A stretch of 64,000 nucleotides of DNA from Dactylorhiza incarnata (Eukaryota; Streptophyta; Magnoliopsida; Asparagales; Orchidaceae), in the NCBI GenBank assembly GCA_033032865.1, contig JAWHQI010000229.1, forward strand, positions 3,557,001 to 3,621,000, read 5' to 3'. Position 1 is the first letter of the stretch. Each line of letters opens with the position of its first letter. The notes under the pieces were generated by a model, which worked only from the letters and a program-made list of their open reading frames with translations, made no database searches and was not told the DNA's origin. The translations under genes were made by a program, and so were the position numbers. Below are positions 33,540 to 45,777 of this stretch, in pieces.

Positions 33540-34842
33540 TTAGGAGTAACTATCTAATTGATTAATATGATATTGTGTGAGTTCTCCCAAATTAAATATG
33601 GAGCTTTGTGGATCTAATGTGGAAGAATAGGGATTGGGGTGAAAATAATTGTCTTCTTGAGAATATGAATTATCCGGGTGATTTTGACACCACGAATAAT
33701 CAAAAGTCGAACTAGAAGGAAATGGTTCAAAGTGATGATCCCTAGAAGAATTTGTGTCACTATAAGAATGAGGAGAACTATTCGGGTGATCTAGCCACCA
33801 CGAATTTGTGCAAGACATAGATTCTTCTTAAGAAAATTATATGGAAGAAGTATTACTATTAGAAAAACTAGAATAAACTATACGACATTCCTCACTGATA
33901 TGATTATTTCTTCCACAGTATTTACAAAAATTATTAAATCTAGGCGCAGCTTTCATATTTTCAATTTGGCTTGTAAGAGAGGCAACCTTATCTTGCAAAT
34001 TTGATAACATATTTATAAAATAATTATTTCTTCCAACTAATGAGGACTTGTTGGAGTTCCGACCAAGAGAGGGAAGATTTGTTATGTCGTAGTCAGCAGA
34101 CCAATGGGAGGGTTGACCCTTCCATGCCAACGAGAACGGTGGGAATCTTTTGAGCCTTAGGGGTGTGATGGATGTCAAAGAATTACTCCGTACACGCAAT
34201 CCAGCCCAAGGGATTCGTACCATTGATGGTCGGGACGTCGAAGGAGCGGTGTGGTGGAAGGAAGCCCGAAGAAGGGCGAACGAGGTCTTGGGGGGTATCC
34301 AGAGGCGCGCTAAGAACCGATGGGGACTCAGCATTGGAGGTAGAAAAGTACAGGGTGGCTAGCAAGATGGGCATCATACTTAGCCTCCATCCTTTGCATG
34401 AGGGCCTGAAGGGAAGAGATGGGCGTCCCGTGAGCATTGAGACAACGTGAAATGGTCGTATCCACAGGAGCTGAAGCGCAGGCACGTCGGAATGAACCAT
34501 AGATCGAGAATTCAGGGAGCATGAACGCAGGGGAAAACCATAGCAGGAACGGTCGTCCTGTAATCGGTTGCGGGGATTGCGGTCACACGCAAGAAATCCG
34601 CGAGAGAAGCTGGCAGCTGGAGCGGCTTCAGCGTGCACGGAGATCACATCGAGCGGGGTCCGCGGCAAGTGGGAGAGGCGCGCGGTGCGTCGAGCGGAGT
34701 CATCGACGCGGGATCGCAAAGACCTCGAGCGAGAAACAGGCAGGGTTGTTTGATCGCAGGTTCGCGAGCGGGAAATGAGTGGAGTCGTTGGATCGTGTTC
34801 AGATGGCGGAAACCGCAGACGGAAGAGTGCAGGTCGGACCAA
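33540..34842 (-). pseudogene. Gypsy gag remains with a zinc knuckle
   Basis: The N-terminal part (34842-34183) is arginine- and serine-rich and ends FDVPTINGTNPLGWIACTE, the start of the plant gypsy gag core. A short core scrap follows near 34140. The rest (34070-33840) reads NMLSNLQDKVASLTSQIENM, then CKYCGRNNHISEEC, a CCHC knuckle. After it a polar frame (33818-33540) rich in S, N, D and H has no known motif. The jump from gag core to coiled-coil plus knuckle suggests a deletion or a second source. Confidence 0.6.
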
Positions 34843-34843
34843 A

Positions 34844-35214
34844 TGTTACGTAGTCGGGGATTCCGAGATACAGAAGGGGAAAGGGAGAGAAGAGGAGGGG
34901 AAAGGGGAGAGAAGAGTAGAAGAGAGAAAACTCCTAGGGTTCCAATTTCATCGTACTTCCAAGATAACAAAATAAGAGTTATATTTGGGCTTATATAATG
35001 CCCGGCTTGAACACACAATAATCAAACGGTAAATAACCAGACAACCCGAAATACATATGTGATAATAAAGCATAGGAGTGACGGGTGCGTGACGTCGTGC
35101 GCACTATTGCCCAACATCCTCCATCATGTTGGGATATGTGTCCTCGGTATTGACGTTGATATACGTGGCGTGTCCTCATATCATTGTCCCTCGCCCTTGT
35201 TTGTATTCATAACA
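34844..35214 (-). repeat. 5' LTR of the deleted gypsy element
   Basis: 371 bases, TGTTACGTAGTCGGGGATTC to TATTCATAACA. On the minus strand the next bases, TTTGGTCCGACC, stand where a primer-binding site would be. Confidence 0.8.
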
Positions 35215-35219
35215 GATAT

Positions 35220-35682
35220 CAAGAACTTTTTAACACCCAATACTCAGATCCATGCAACATTATGGGACTAATGTGGTTTTAGACCATCGGATCCATAATA
35301 TCCTCTTACAACATAATATTTTTGGGGATTTCTCCATTTTAAACACAAAGTCTTGAATCTTTAATATGTAAATCATATACTCGGCCTTTGGTTTATCAAT
35401 TTTATGCTTTTTACCTTCTAGACATTTTTCCATCATTCAAACTCACTTCTCTTGATAAAAATTTCGATGGTAAGACCTGTCACCTACAGAAAATACGTGC
35501 TAAGGCGCCTCATTTTGAATATATTTTGTAACATCCGCAAAACTGATACAAAAGTTATGGACTCAATGTCAATCATTAAAACAATCCTCTATAATTTGAA
35601 AATCTTTCATCACTCTACAACTACTTCTAATACTAGTAAAAGTTTCGTTATACATATCAACAACTACAACATACCTTTGAGA
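35220..35682. other. Short spacer, no gene recognised
   Basis: AT-rich. Its last 30 or so bases (AACTACAACATACCTTTGAG and on) recur at 39763-39793 inside the next element. Confidence 0.5.
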
Positions 35683-35687
35683 CATAT

Positions 35688-36526
35688 TGATGGGATCCAT
35701 CAGTTGTTGCACCCGGAGGGGTTCGCCGCAGCCCTTCCGCCGCCTCCCGGCCCTGCTGCCAGCCAAGCCGCCGCCAGCCCTCCCCTCCCCTGCCCTGATT
35801 TCCGTCCAAATCTGGCCGTCGCCCTTCTCCCAGTACATCCCCAAGCCGCCGGCCTCCCCCCCCCCCCCCCCCCCCCTCTCCCAAGCCCGCCCTTACGTGG
35901 ATCCACCTCCCCCTTACCCTAAGACCTTAGATCAGTCCAGATCTAGGGTTTTCTTGGCCCGATCCGCTGTTTTTACCACCAAACATCATCACGTCACCCG
36001 GATCCGCCTCCTAGTGGCCGGATCTATCCACCAACAACCCGATCTACCCAAACTCCACCAAAGACAGCCATCCCCAACCCGTCACACCTCCGGTTCCACC
36101 ACCGTTCGCCGATCTATACATCCGGAAACCCAAATCTCCAGTGTCTTGGTTCAGCCCACTATTTTGTGAGTCTTTCGTTGTACTTTGGCATTTGATTCGG
36201 TATTATTATTTGGTATTTTCCTTGTGCTTGTTTGGAAATTATACTGGTGGATGTTTGTTTGCATACTATTGTAATTGCAGGTGGGACAAATTCGCCGCGC
36301 GCTCGTTTTTGGCCCTCCGATGCGGAGGAAAGCCACGCTTACCCGCTAAATTAAATATTGCTTTAACTCTTTGTGATTTTGTGTGGTGTTACAAAATTTT
36401 CATTGCTCTAATTATTAATCGTCGTTGTCAATTGTCGCATTGCATTTAGCATAGGTTTAGTATCCCGCACGCGCACTTTCACTAGAGTCCTAGGTTTTTG
36501 AGCACCCAAGGCCTACCCCTACATCA
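35688..36526 (+). repeat. LTR1 (left), with an internal deletion
   Basis: 839 bases. Starts TGATGGGATCCATCAG and ends CCCCTACATCA. Compared with LTR2 it lacks about 510 bases after GGGGTTCGCCGCA, with short GCAG homology at the break. It has a run of more than 20 C near 35857. Confidence 0.83.
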
Positions 36527-36528
36527 AT

Positions 36529-36540
36529 TGGTATCAAAGC
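36529..36540 (+). other. Primer-binding site
   Basis: TGGTATCAAAGC, two bases after LTR1. Initiator tRNA-Met type. Confidence 0.85.
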
Positions 36541-36556
36541 AAGGTTAGGCCTTTGC

Positions 36557-37952
36557 ATGCTCCGTAGTGGTAGGTTCTTTAGAAGAAACATGGTAGATCC
36601 TCAAGTCACCGACGACCGAACGGCGAGCTCGAATACGGGTACCGCCTTCGCTGAATTTCAGCGTCTTCTCCTATATCGTTTCGACACCTTAGGTGCCCAG
36701 TTCGACGACGTGCGTCATGATCTCGCCGAGGTGAATCTTCGCCTAGACCACTTAGAGAATGTCAGGGACACTCCTGCACAACCTGATGAGTCGCTTGAGG
36801 ACGATCCCGATGATCCTCCACGTCCTAATCCAAACCCGAGAGATGTTCAACCTCCAGTAGACCGCCACCGTCGTGAGGCCCCTCGTCGAGCCCCAGCTCC
36901 ACCGGTGAGGCGAGGCCCTGACCCTACGGTCGAGCGTAGCCATCTCCGGTACGTGATAGACCTCCACACCCACATGATGAGTATCGTATGTCACGTCAGC
37001 CCCAGTCGGACCCCAGAGGTCGTGTACCCCCGCACGACCGCCGAGATCATCACCGAGATGAGTATTATCCCCCGGTTCGGAGAGAGCGTGGACCCCCACC
37101 CGCTCGAGACGATTATGCCCATGACGATTATCCCGAGGACTACCCCGACCCCCGGAGAGGTGGCCACCAGTTGGACATCACTCGTCGTATTTGACTCGAC
37201 GCTCCTACGTTCGATGGTCGTCTGGACCCGAAAGCTTTCAGTGATTGGCTCCTGGACATGGACCACTATTTCGAGTGGTACGATATGAGTGACGAGCGTT
37301 GTGTCCGCTTTGCAAAGATGAAGCTGATCGGACAGCTAAAGTGTTCTGGATTAGCGTAGAGAGAGCACTAGAGCGAGATGGGTATTACCCCATCGCCACT
37401 TGGGATGAGATGAAGCATAGGTTGAGTGAGAAGTACCTCCCCACGTCTTACCGAGACCAGTTATTTGAGCAGTTGCAGAACTTACGACAGGGAACACTCA
37501 CTGTCGCAGAATATATGGCTCGCTTTGACGAGTTAGTCATCAGGAGCGACGTTTCGGAGGAGCCCATTGCCACTGCATCTCGTTTCAAGGCAGGCCTACG
37601 CACTGAGATTCGAAGAGAGCTGATTCCCCACCGTTTAGAGACCGTCGATCAGATATTTCAGCTCGCCCTCGAGTACGAGCAGTACCTTCGGTCATCTACC
37701 GCGAGGCAGTTCCACTCTCGGACTGATTCCTCGACTTTTAGGAAGTCCGCTCCACCCCAGACCACCTCGGCCACGCCCTCACGTGTTCCTACGGACACTA
37801 AGGGCAAGGCCGCCGCCACTGATGACCAGCGTTCTGGGGGTATTCTGTGTTATAGATGTTCTGACAGAGGACACGTGGCGGCGCAGTGCCCCACGCGGAC
37901 CCTGCTAGTTGATGGTGAGGAGTGCGAGGTTGACAGGTGTTATCTACATTGA
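36557..37952 (+). pseudogene. Gypsy gag
   Basis: Starts near 36557-36590 (MVDPQVTDDRTASSNTGTAF). A first frame to about 36960 has a coiled-coil-like FDDVRHDLAEVNLRLDHLE and a proline/arginine-rich linker. Shifts follow at about 36970 and 37190. The gag core then reads FDGRLDPKAFSDWLLDMDHY, a stop near 37358, and from 37299-37360 VERALERDGYYPIATWDEM, YLPTSYRDQLFEQLQNLRQG, ELIPHRLETVDQIFQLALEY. The zinc knuckle is CYRCSDRGHVAAQC near 37848. The frame ends at 37952. Gag binds and packages RNA in active relatives; this copy has several breaks. Confidence 0.8.
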
Positions 37953-39762
37953 GCTCCCTGATGAGTTGCCTCCCCCACGGGACATTCAGCATGTTATCGA
38001 CTTGATCCCAGGAGCTTCTCTTCCGAACCTGCCCCACTATGTATGCACCATGATGAGCACTTTGAGCTCAAGAGGCAGGTCGATGAGCTTCTTCGGAAGC
38101 AGTTCATCTGGGAGAGTATGAGTCCTTGTGCGGTCCCCGCCCTTCTTACCCCTAAGAAGGACGGTAGTTGGCGTATGTGCATTGATAGCCGCGCCATTAA
38201 TAAAATCACAGTCAAGTACCGTTTTCCGATCCCACGACTCGACGACTTACTAGACACTATGTCTGGTGCCCAGATCTTCTCCAAGATCGACCTCCGTAGC
38301 GGGTACCACCAGATTCGAGTTCGTGAGGGAGACGAGTGGAAGACCGCTTTCAAGACCAAGGACGGTCTATACGAGTGGCTAGTCATGTCATTTGGGCTAT
38401 CGAATGCCCCGAGCACATTCATGTGAGTTATGACTCAGGTGTTGCGGTCCTACATGGGCAAGTTTCTGGTTGTGTATTTTGACGATATACTAATCTACAG
38501 CCAGACTCAGGCTGCTCACCTCGATCATTTGAGGCTTCTCTTTGGCACCCTCCGCCAAGAGAAATTGTATGTGAATCTGAAGAAGTGTTCCTTCCTTTCT
38601 GAGTCCGTTCATTTCCTAGGCTTTATTATATCCTCGACTGGCGTGTCTGTTGACCCTGATAAGGTCAAGTCCATTCGGGATTGGCCTGTGCCGAAGAACA
38701 TCCATGAGGCTCGCAGTTTCCACGGGCTTGCCACCTTCTATAGGAGGTTCGTCCAGGGATTTAGTATGATTATGGCCCCCTTCACGAGCTGCCTCAAGAA
38801 GGGTGAGTTTCAGTGGACCCCCGCCGCCACTAGGGCCTTCGAGGAGATTAAGGAGAGATTGACGACGGCCCCTGTTCTGAGACTTCCGGATTTCAGCCGA
38901 GCATTTGAGGTTGCGTGTGATGCGTCCGGTGTGGGTATCGGTGGCGTATTGAGTCAGGAGGGACATCCAGTCTCCTACTTTAGTGAGAAGTTGAACGAGG
39001 CCAAGCAAAAATACTCGAATTATGATCGAGAATTTTATGCTATTGTCCAGTCTCTGCGCTACTGGAGACACTACCTCCTCCCACGGGAGTTTGTCTTATA
39101 TTCTGATCACCAGGCGCTTCGTTATCTTGACTCGCAGCGCAAGCTGGGACACCGGCATGCGAAGTGGGTCGAGTATCTGCAGGATTTTCACTATGTTCTC
39201 AAACACCGAGCTGGTGTTGAGAACAAACCGGCTGATGCGTTGAGTCGTCGTGTCTCCTTGCTGCAGACGATGAACTCGAACATAGATGGACTTGAGAGGT
39301 TGATCTTGGACTACCCGACGTGTCCTAACTTCAGCGAGATTTACACCGCCCTATCCAGAGATCCACCCGACCCTGTTGAGGGGTATCAGATCTTTGAGGG
39401 ATACCTATACCGAGGCTCCCGCTCATGCGTTCCCCAGACATCATACCGTGACTATCTGGTTTGGGAGTTGCATGCGGGCAGGGCCGCCGGGCACTTTGGC
39501 CGGGACAAGTCTATAGCCATCGTTGAGGACCGCCTATATTGGCCCAGCCTCAAGAAAGATGTAGCTCGTATTGTCCGTCACTGCCGTATCTGCCAAACGG
39601 CTAAGGGTACCAAACAGAACACCGGTCTGTACACTCCACTACCTGTACCGCACCGTCCTTGGGAGGACATTAGCATGGATTTTGTTCTCGGACTTCCCCG
39701 CACTCTGCGGAAACACGATTCCATCTTCGTGGTGGTCGATCGGTTTTCAAAGATGACACACT
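37953..39762 (+). pseudogene. Gypsy RT, RNase H and truncated integrase
   Basis: Protease is missing: gag runs into the RT N-terminus ([29 protein letters not shown]). After a shift near 38043, RT continues ([53 protein letters not shown]). One TGA at 38425-38427 splits it. From 38430, VVYFDDILIYS carries the catalytic DD. RNase H has ACDASGVGIGGVL, YSDHQALRYLD and KPADALSRR. The integrase zinc finger (H-A-G-R-A-A-G-H near 39475, then CRICQTAKG) and the first core D (SMDFVLGLP) are present. The frame then breaks at 39762 and joins the copied flank. The second D and E of integrase are gone. Confidence 0.85.
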
Positions 39763-39793
39763 TCAACAATTACAACATACCTTTGAGACATAT
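39763..39793 (+). repeat. Copy of the element's left flank next to LTR2
   Basis: TACAACATACCTTTGAGACA and neighbours repeat 35661-35687 with one or two changes, ending in the same CATAT. Confidence 0.85.
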
Positions 39794-41152
39794 TGATGGG
39801 GATCCATCAGTTGTTGCACCCGGAGGGGTTCGCCGCAAGGCGGGACACACGTTTATCTATTCGCGCAGGAAGAAGTGATCGGATCGCCGATCCGACTCCG
39901 CGGTTGCGTCCGGCGCGCCGTTGCGAGTCGAAATCATATATTAGTTTATTATTTTCGAGTTTGTTTTCATATATTTAGTGGCCGATCCCCACCGGCCAAT
40001 CATAGTCGTTGATGGGGATGCCCTAGGCTTTTTTTATTTTATAAATAGAGGTTGTATGGGCTAAAAGAGGCATTGTAGATTTTGGAGAAAAGCATTTCCG
40101 GAATCCTGCGATCAGCCCACGGTGCCGACTCCGTGGAGCCCTAGGTGACGACTCCTAGGCGTGTATCTTCTTCCCAAGGTAAACCCTAACCCCTCCCCTC
40201 TTTCTCCACTGTTTTCCCTTGCTGCCGCCCCTCCCTAGCCCTGTTTTCCTGCTGCCGCCAGCCACCACAAGTCCACTCCTCCCTGCATACAGCCTGCCCC
40301 CTCCCCTTCCCTGTTTTCGCCTGCTGCCGCCACCCCTTCCCCCTCCCAGCAGCCCTTCCGCCGCCTCCCGGCCCTGCTGCCAGCCAAGCCGCCGCCAGCC
40401 CTCCCCTTCCCTGCCCTGATTTCCGTCCAGATCTGTCCAGATCTGGCCGTCGCCCTTCTCCCAGTACATCCCCAAGCCGCCGACCTTCCCCCCCCCCCCC
40501 CTTCTCCCAAGCCCGCCCTTACGTGGATCCACCTCCCCCTTACCCTAAGACCTTAGATCAGTCCAGATCTAGGGTTTTCTTGGCCCGATCCGCTGTTTTT
40601 ACCACCAAACAACATCACGTCACTCGGATCCGCCTCCTAGTGGCCGGATCTATCCACCAACAACCCCATCTACCCAAACTCCACCAAAGACAGCCATCCC
40701 CAACCCGTCACACCTCCGGTTCCACCACCGTTCGCCGATCTATACATCCGGAAACTCAAATCTCCAGTGTCTTGGTTCAGCCCACTATTTTGTGAGTCTT
40801 TCGTTGTACTTTGGCATTTGATTCGGTATTATTATTTGGTATTTTCCTTGTGCTTGTTTGGAAATTATACTGGTGGATGTTTGTTTGCATACTATTGTAA
40901 TTGCAGGTGGGACAAATTTGTCGCGCGCTCGCTTTTGGCCCTCCGATGCGGAGGAAAGCCACGCTTACCCGCTAAATTAAATATTGCTTTAACTCTTTGT
41001 GATTTTGTGTGGTGTTACAAAATTTTCATTGCTCTAATTATTAATCGTCGTTGCCAATTGCCGCATTGCATTTAGCATAGGTTTAGTATCCCGCACGCGC
41101 ACTTTCACTAGAGTCCTAGGTTTTTGAGCACCCACAGCCTACCCCTACATCA
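39794..41152 (+). repeat. LTR2 (right), full length
   Basis: 1359 bases from TGATGGGGATCC to CCCCTACATCA. Contains ATAAATAGAGG near 40041 as a TATA-like box and a run of 13 C near 40490. Confidence 0.83.
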
Positions 41153-41157
41153 CATAT

Positions 41158-44054
41158 CTTCCTTAGTGAGCAATAAATTAATTCCTGTTATATTAGATTC
41201 ATAAGGGACATCGATGAAATCATTAAAAATTATTCCTGTAATCTCTATATTTTTAATTATATAAATCTTAGCGCAAAAGTTTTCCTTCAATAGTAAATCA
41301 TCTTAACATGAAACTAAATTGACGTAACTTCTACGAATCTATGGTCAAAGTCTCTCTTACGGCTTAATATTTGACTTGTAAATTTGATTCATTTACAATT
41401 ATAAACAAAGTGGAATGTTTGAACATCCAAGCTATTCTTAAATATCCATACAAAATGTCTCTTCTTAAATTGTTTGGCATTCTCTTACTTCAAAATTTCA
41501 TTGAAAACACAAGCCAAATCACTAAAATATCATCTATAATTCTCCTAATCTCCAAAGATGTCAAATTGTATCTTTCAGCTCCATAACTATCATCCTGATG
41601 GCATTGGAACCGTGTCATTTGTGTAAGACACTAAAAAATATCATGAACTATATATTGATCTTCTCCACCTAATGTTATTGATGAGGATCATGGATCGAGG
41701 GCGGACTGACACTTATCAGGGCCCACACGAGCCTACGTATGCAGCAGACGGCAATAGGATCCGAGCTTGTAGTCTGGCACGGTGATGTTGATCGTGAACG
41801 CGGTGGTTATGAACTGTTGTTCGTGAATGCCCAACCTCACCTAAGGAACTTCATCCACTTCTATGTTCAAAACTAGTTTTTTTTCTTGGTGCCGGTCATA
41901 ACTGTTGTCATGCCAAACATACATTCTATGACGGTGGCGTTTTTGTCCAAACTCACCGGAGCAAAAACACGGCGCCAAACGGAGCCCTGGACCATCCGAA
42001 GTGGTTATTTTGCCTACATCTAAGAGCCCGTGGAGCTGATTACAGGGATCGCAGAAGTTGGACATATTTCCGGACTCTCCCGACCACCCCCACGGTATCG
42101 ATTTTGTGACCCTTGATGTTGAAGCCAGATAACTACCTTTTCCCGGCTACCCACTAACCATAACTACGTTCTCACTCTATAAAACCACCCCAACTCACTT
42201 TTACCACTGAACAACTACCTAGTAACTACCCAGAATCACCACATAATTGTTGTCGCCCTTCCCAAAACCATAATTACCATCTCCCTCCACCAAAAACCCA
42301 ATCCTTCACTACTCACATAGCCTATCCGAACACAAAACCCCCACCAATTGTTGCAGGGAATTCAAACTACCTAGAATTCTCCCTGTCGTTCACTGCAGGA
42401 CCAGTCCACCTCTGTCCGAGCCCCGAGGTTCTGCCACCCAGCCTCAGATCTCACTTCCAACGCATGTAGAACCCCCACAACAACGTTTCACCTTCTGGTG
42501 AGTAACTCCAAGTCCCCATTTGTCCCTGCCCACCCCAACACACCGTCCCAACTGCTCCAGTGACCACCTGAATCCTTCCATCCCTCCATCTTCCCACTTC
42601 TTGTGAGCCAACTGCAGCCATTCCCCTTCAAATTCCTCACTTCTTGCATCCTATAACCTCATTCCTTGACCCGCCCAGTCTCAGTGAATTCAGCAAGCCC
42701 TCAATTCCCCACACCTTGCCAACCGACTGCATACAGCCCCTCCAATAGTACACCTCCAACGTTTCCTACCATACTACTCAGAAATCAAAGAAAGCTTGTT
42801 GTAGAGTTGATGTCCAGACCCCAATTGGTCAACATTTCACCCCCTCCCCCCACCCCCAACCTCCTATGTTCATGTAAGTTCGTTTATAAAGTTATAGTTT
42901 TCCTTAATTGTTTGTAATTATTGATGTTAGATTGTAAGTGTTTATATCATTACTTGTGCTACTTGAATGCTTCATTTGCCTAAAGTTTAATTGAAGCACT
43001 CTTATTTTACTTTAGCCGAAAACTTGTTAGTTTATCTAACGCCTTCATTTCAAGTGTGGTTGTTTGTGGTTAACTTTCGTAATTGTTAGTGTTAATTGCA
43101 CTTAATCATCAGAATACATAGCATGTCTATTACATCATTCCTAGGCCTTCACGACATTCGGCCATCATTACTCCATTAGGGTTTTCTTAGGGCACCGAAC
43201 GCGCCCTCTACATTTGTCTTGCGTCGGTTATGAGCCTAAATCGTAACAGGATAATGTGGAGTCTTGTCGTTGTTGTTGTAGGCTCGAATGAGAACTACAA
43301 AATCCTTTTACCCGGGGTTTAAAGACGGAAGATGAGTAACAAACCTAAGAGAATAAAGATACTTCTTGTTTGCCTTCTATGAGAGTTTGAAATAAAAGAA
43401 TTTATTATTCCAAAAAATTTAAATAATTACATGAGAGCTCACCTCTTTATATAGAGTAGTAGGAGAGAAGGTATGTACATTTGGAGACGTGAGACTAAAG
43501 ACAAGGAGGAAAACTACAATGGGCCCCTATGTGGGCTTTTGATCTTGGGCTTTAACACCTTCCGCCAAGACCTAAAGTCATATAAATACAACACGCACAA
43601 TTTTGTACTCCACACAATTGGAATTACCAAAATACTCAAACATAATAAAAGCACCCAATTAACCCTTACTTAAAGACACCTAAACACGATATATAATTAT
43701 CTAAAATAAACAAGATTCAGAATAAGACACCATAAAATTTCACAATTCCTTCAATTCAATTTTTTCCTCAAGCTTGAAAGAGAACTCTAACGAGTGAATC
43801 ATTTAGTTCTTTTATTCCCCTATAGAAAAGTTCCTTGTAATGAGACGTTGAAGTAGATGCATCATTACTACCTGAACCAGACTCCTACTCACTAATGGAG
43901 TGGAAGGTGTCCATGTTATAGGGTGCTCGCCTCTTGCAGCGATGGGATATACAAGACGTAGTTGGAAATGGCGAGCTTCGCAACTCAGTGACTAAAGTTG
44001 AGGAATCGGCAGTTGAAGAGGGGCACGTTGGATGATAATTCCAGGGGCTAACAT
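41158..44054. other. No gene recognised
   Basis: AT-rich to about 41640. 42100-42900 is C-rich with a TATA-like CTCTATAAAACC at 42175, a promoter-like pattern that could be LTR remains. 43440-43470 has a minus-strand TATA-like box in CTTTATATAGAG. No terminal repeats or duplications could be paired. Confidence 0.4.
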
Positions 44055-44865
44055 TGCAACGACCCAGCCCACAATATATAAAGTATTGTTCTTTTTTGTT
44101 CACCTCAATCCATACTAAGTTGAACCACACGGTCTTAATCTTTTTCCATAGGTGGCTTACAAGGACTCTCAAAGAGGTCACTCATCCTAAAATTACTCTT
44201 ATCAGAGCACGCTTAAATGTGGAGCTACTAACAAAACTCAAGCACTTGCATCGAAAATGCATTTGTAATATTCAAAGTCCAAACTATTACTTAATATCAA
44301 CAACTTTTTCTTCACTTTTGATGTGAGATTCAACTTTTGTATCTCTTGTTTTAATTAGAAGTCTGTCATCCTAAAAGTTTATCAGGAGTTGTTTTATCTG
44401 AGCTTCACTGCCCCAAAGGCACTCCCCACACTCATTGGATTCAGGATGTTAAATGCTCATCAACTTCCGGTTGGTTTGTCCCCAGACCACAAATTGTACT
44501 GCTGGATGTCTGGCTCTAATACTACCTTATAAGGATATAACAACTCAGCCCACAATATCAGAGGTATTGTACTCTTTAGTTCAACTCAGCTCATATCAAG
44601 CTGAAACACACAATTTTATCATTTTTCATAGATGGTTTACGAGTGCTTCCCAGGAAGTCTACCATAATTACACCCACCAGAGCACTCTTATTTGTGGAGT
44701 TCCTAACAGAACTCAAGCACTTACTCTGAAAATCTGCCTCCAATATTTGATGTTCAAATTATTAATTAAGCTCGATAACTTTTCCTTAAATTTTGATGTA
44801 AGATTCAATAAATTCATATATCTTCTTTCATCTAGAAGAATATCATCTTAGAATTTTGTCATAAG

Positions 44866-45645
44866 TGTTGGAACCTGGATACCGGTCCAACTTGTTCGAG
44901 ACTGGGGGAGTAGCTTGAGTTACTTCTCTCTTCGTCGGATCCCTAGAACTAAGTATTCCGAGCTAAGAACTGACCCTCACAGGTTGGTAGGTAGCTCCCT
45001 AAGAATGACCCACTGGCTGCAGTGAGGAGGTCCCGCCACTAACCCGGAAATCTAACTTGATTTCCCCTCCCAAAAACCAGAAGCTGAGCCTGTCTCAGAC
45101 AGCACAAGGAAGAAAGCACGGGCTCTCTCAAGGGGGGTGGATCTGTGCTGATCTGAGACATAATTGGTCATATTTATAGGCAAACTCTTATGAGGGTAAA
45201 ATGGTCCGGATGGCCTGCGGATAGCGTAGTTCCGCTTTACGTTTCCGCTAAACGCACCCCAAGTTGGTCTGCTGATAGCCGGGCTCCGCTGTTCTGAGGA
45301 GCTATGGACAGACCACTAAGGGCATCCAGGGAACTTTATCTCAAAAGATCTTCCTGGGCGAATTCTCCCGACCTGGTCTCGCCTGAAAACGGGTCCACTC
45401 GCCTGGAGGTGTCGGCCTACTCGTCGGACGCCCTCGGATCTACTCGCCAGGGGGTGCCAGCCTATTCGCCGGACACCCCTGGCTCTACTCGCCAGGGGGT
45501 GCCAGCCTACTCGCCGGACACCCTTGGCTCTACTCGCCAGGGGATGCCAGCCTACTCGTCGGGCACCCTTGGCTCTACTCGCCAGGGGATGCCAGCCTAC
45601 TCGTCGGGCACCCTTGGCTCTTGTCTGCCGAATAGGGGTTGTACA
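44866..45645 (-). repeat. Tat-A 3' LTR
   Basis: TGTTGGAACC to GGGTTGTACA on the plus strand. It has a minus-strand TATA (CCTATAAATATG near 45172-45183) and five 45-base units. On the minus strand a purine-rich AAAGAGCGGGGATTG precedes it. Confidence 0.88.
45396..45620. repeat. Five 45-base tandem units in the LTR
   Basis: TACTCGCCAGGGG recurs at 45441, 45486, 45531 and 45576, with a diverged unit at 45396. The same array is in the other LTR at about 56830-57054. Frames reading through it give 15-residue peptide repeats and are artefacts. Confidence 0.85.
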
Positions 45646-45733
45646 CAATCCCCGCTCTTTACGAGCTCGTCAGAGGTCGGAAAGAAGAGTCCAACCTACT
45701 ATTCGGCGGGGCTGCGCGCTGACAGGGCCTTCT

Positions 45734-45743
45734 TCTATAAATA
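45734..45743 (+). promoter_or_regulatory. TATA box of Tat-A gene 1
   Basis: TCTATAAATA on the plus strand, about 35 bases above ATG 45778 and antisense to pol. Confidence 0.62.
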
Positions 45744-45777
45744 GGGTAAGGGTGTACCATGATCCCCTCATTCCAAG

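Larger units (their letters stand above)
32070..35214 (-). mobile_element. Internally deleted Ty3/gypsy element
   Basis: LTRs at 32070-32441 and 34844-35214 start TGTTAC and end TTCATAACA. The flanks are GACAT (32065-32069) and GATAT (35215-35219), one base different. The contents read on the minus strand: gag, a zinc knuckle and a protease scrap, with no RT or integrase. Its gag belongs to the same family as the plus-strand scrap at 60240-62895. Confidence 0.78.
35688..41152 (+). mobile_element. Rearranged Ty3/gypsy (chromovirus-like) element
   Basis: LTR1 35688-36526, a primer-binding site, gag, RT, RNase H, start of integrase, then a 30-base copy of the left flank, then LTR2 39794-41152. 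CATAT flanks the whole (35683-35687, 41153-41157) and also precedes LTR2 (39789-39793). Protease is deleted and integrase is cut after VVVDRFSKMTHF. The RT ([29 protein letters not shown]) resembles plant chromoviruses; a chromodomain, if it existed, is lost. Confidence 0.82.

Noticed and set aside
35857..35878. Poly-C run as a functional signal
   Set aside because: Length differs between the two LTRs (more than 20 against 13), as expected for slippage.
45304..45744. Open frame with 15-residue repeats
   Set aside because: It translates the 45-base LTR repeats; the same frame exists in the other LTR and has no independent support.
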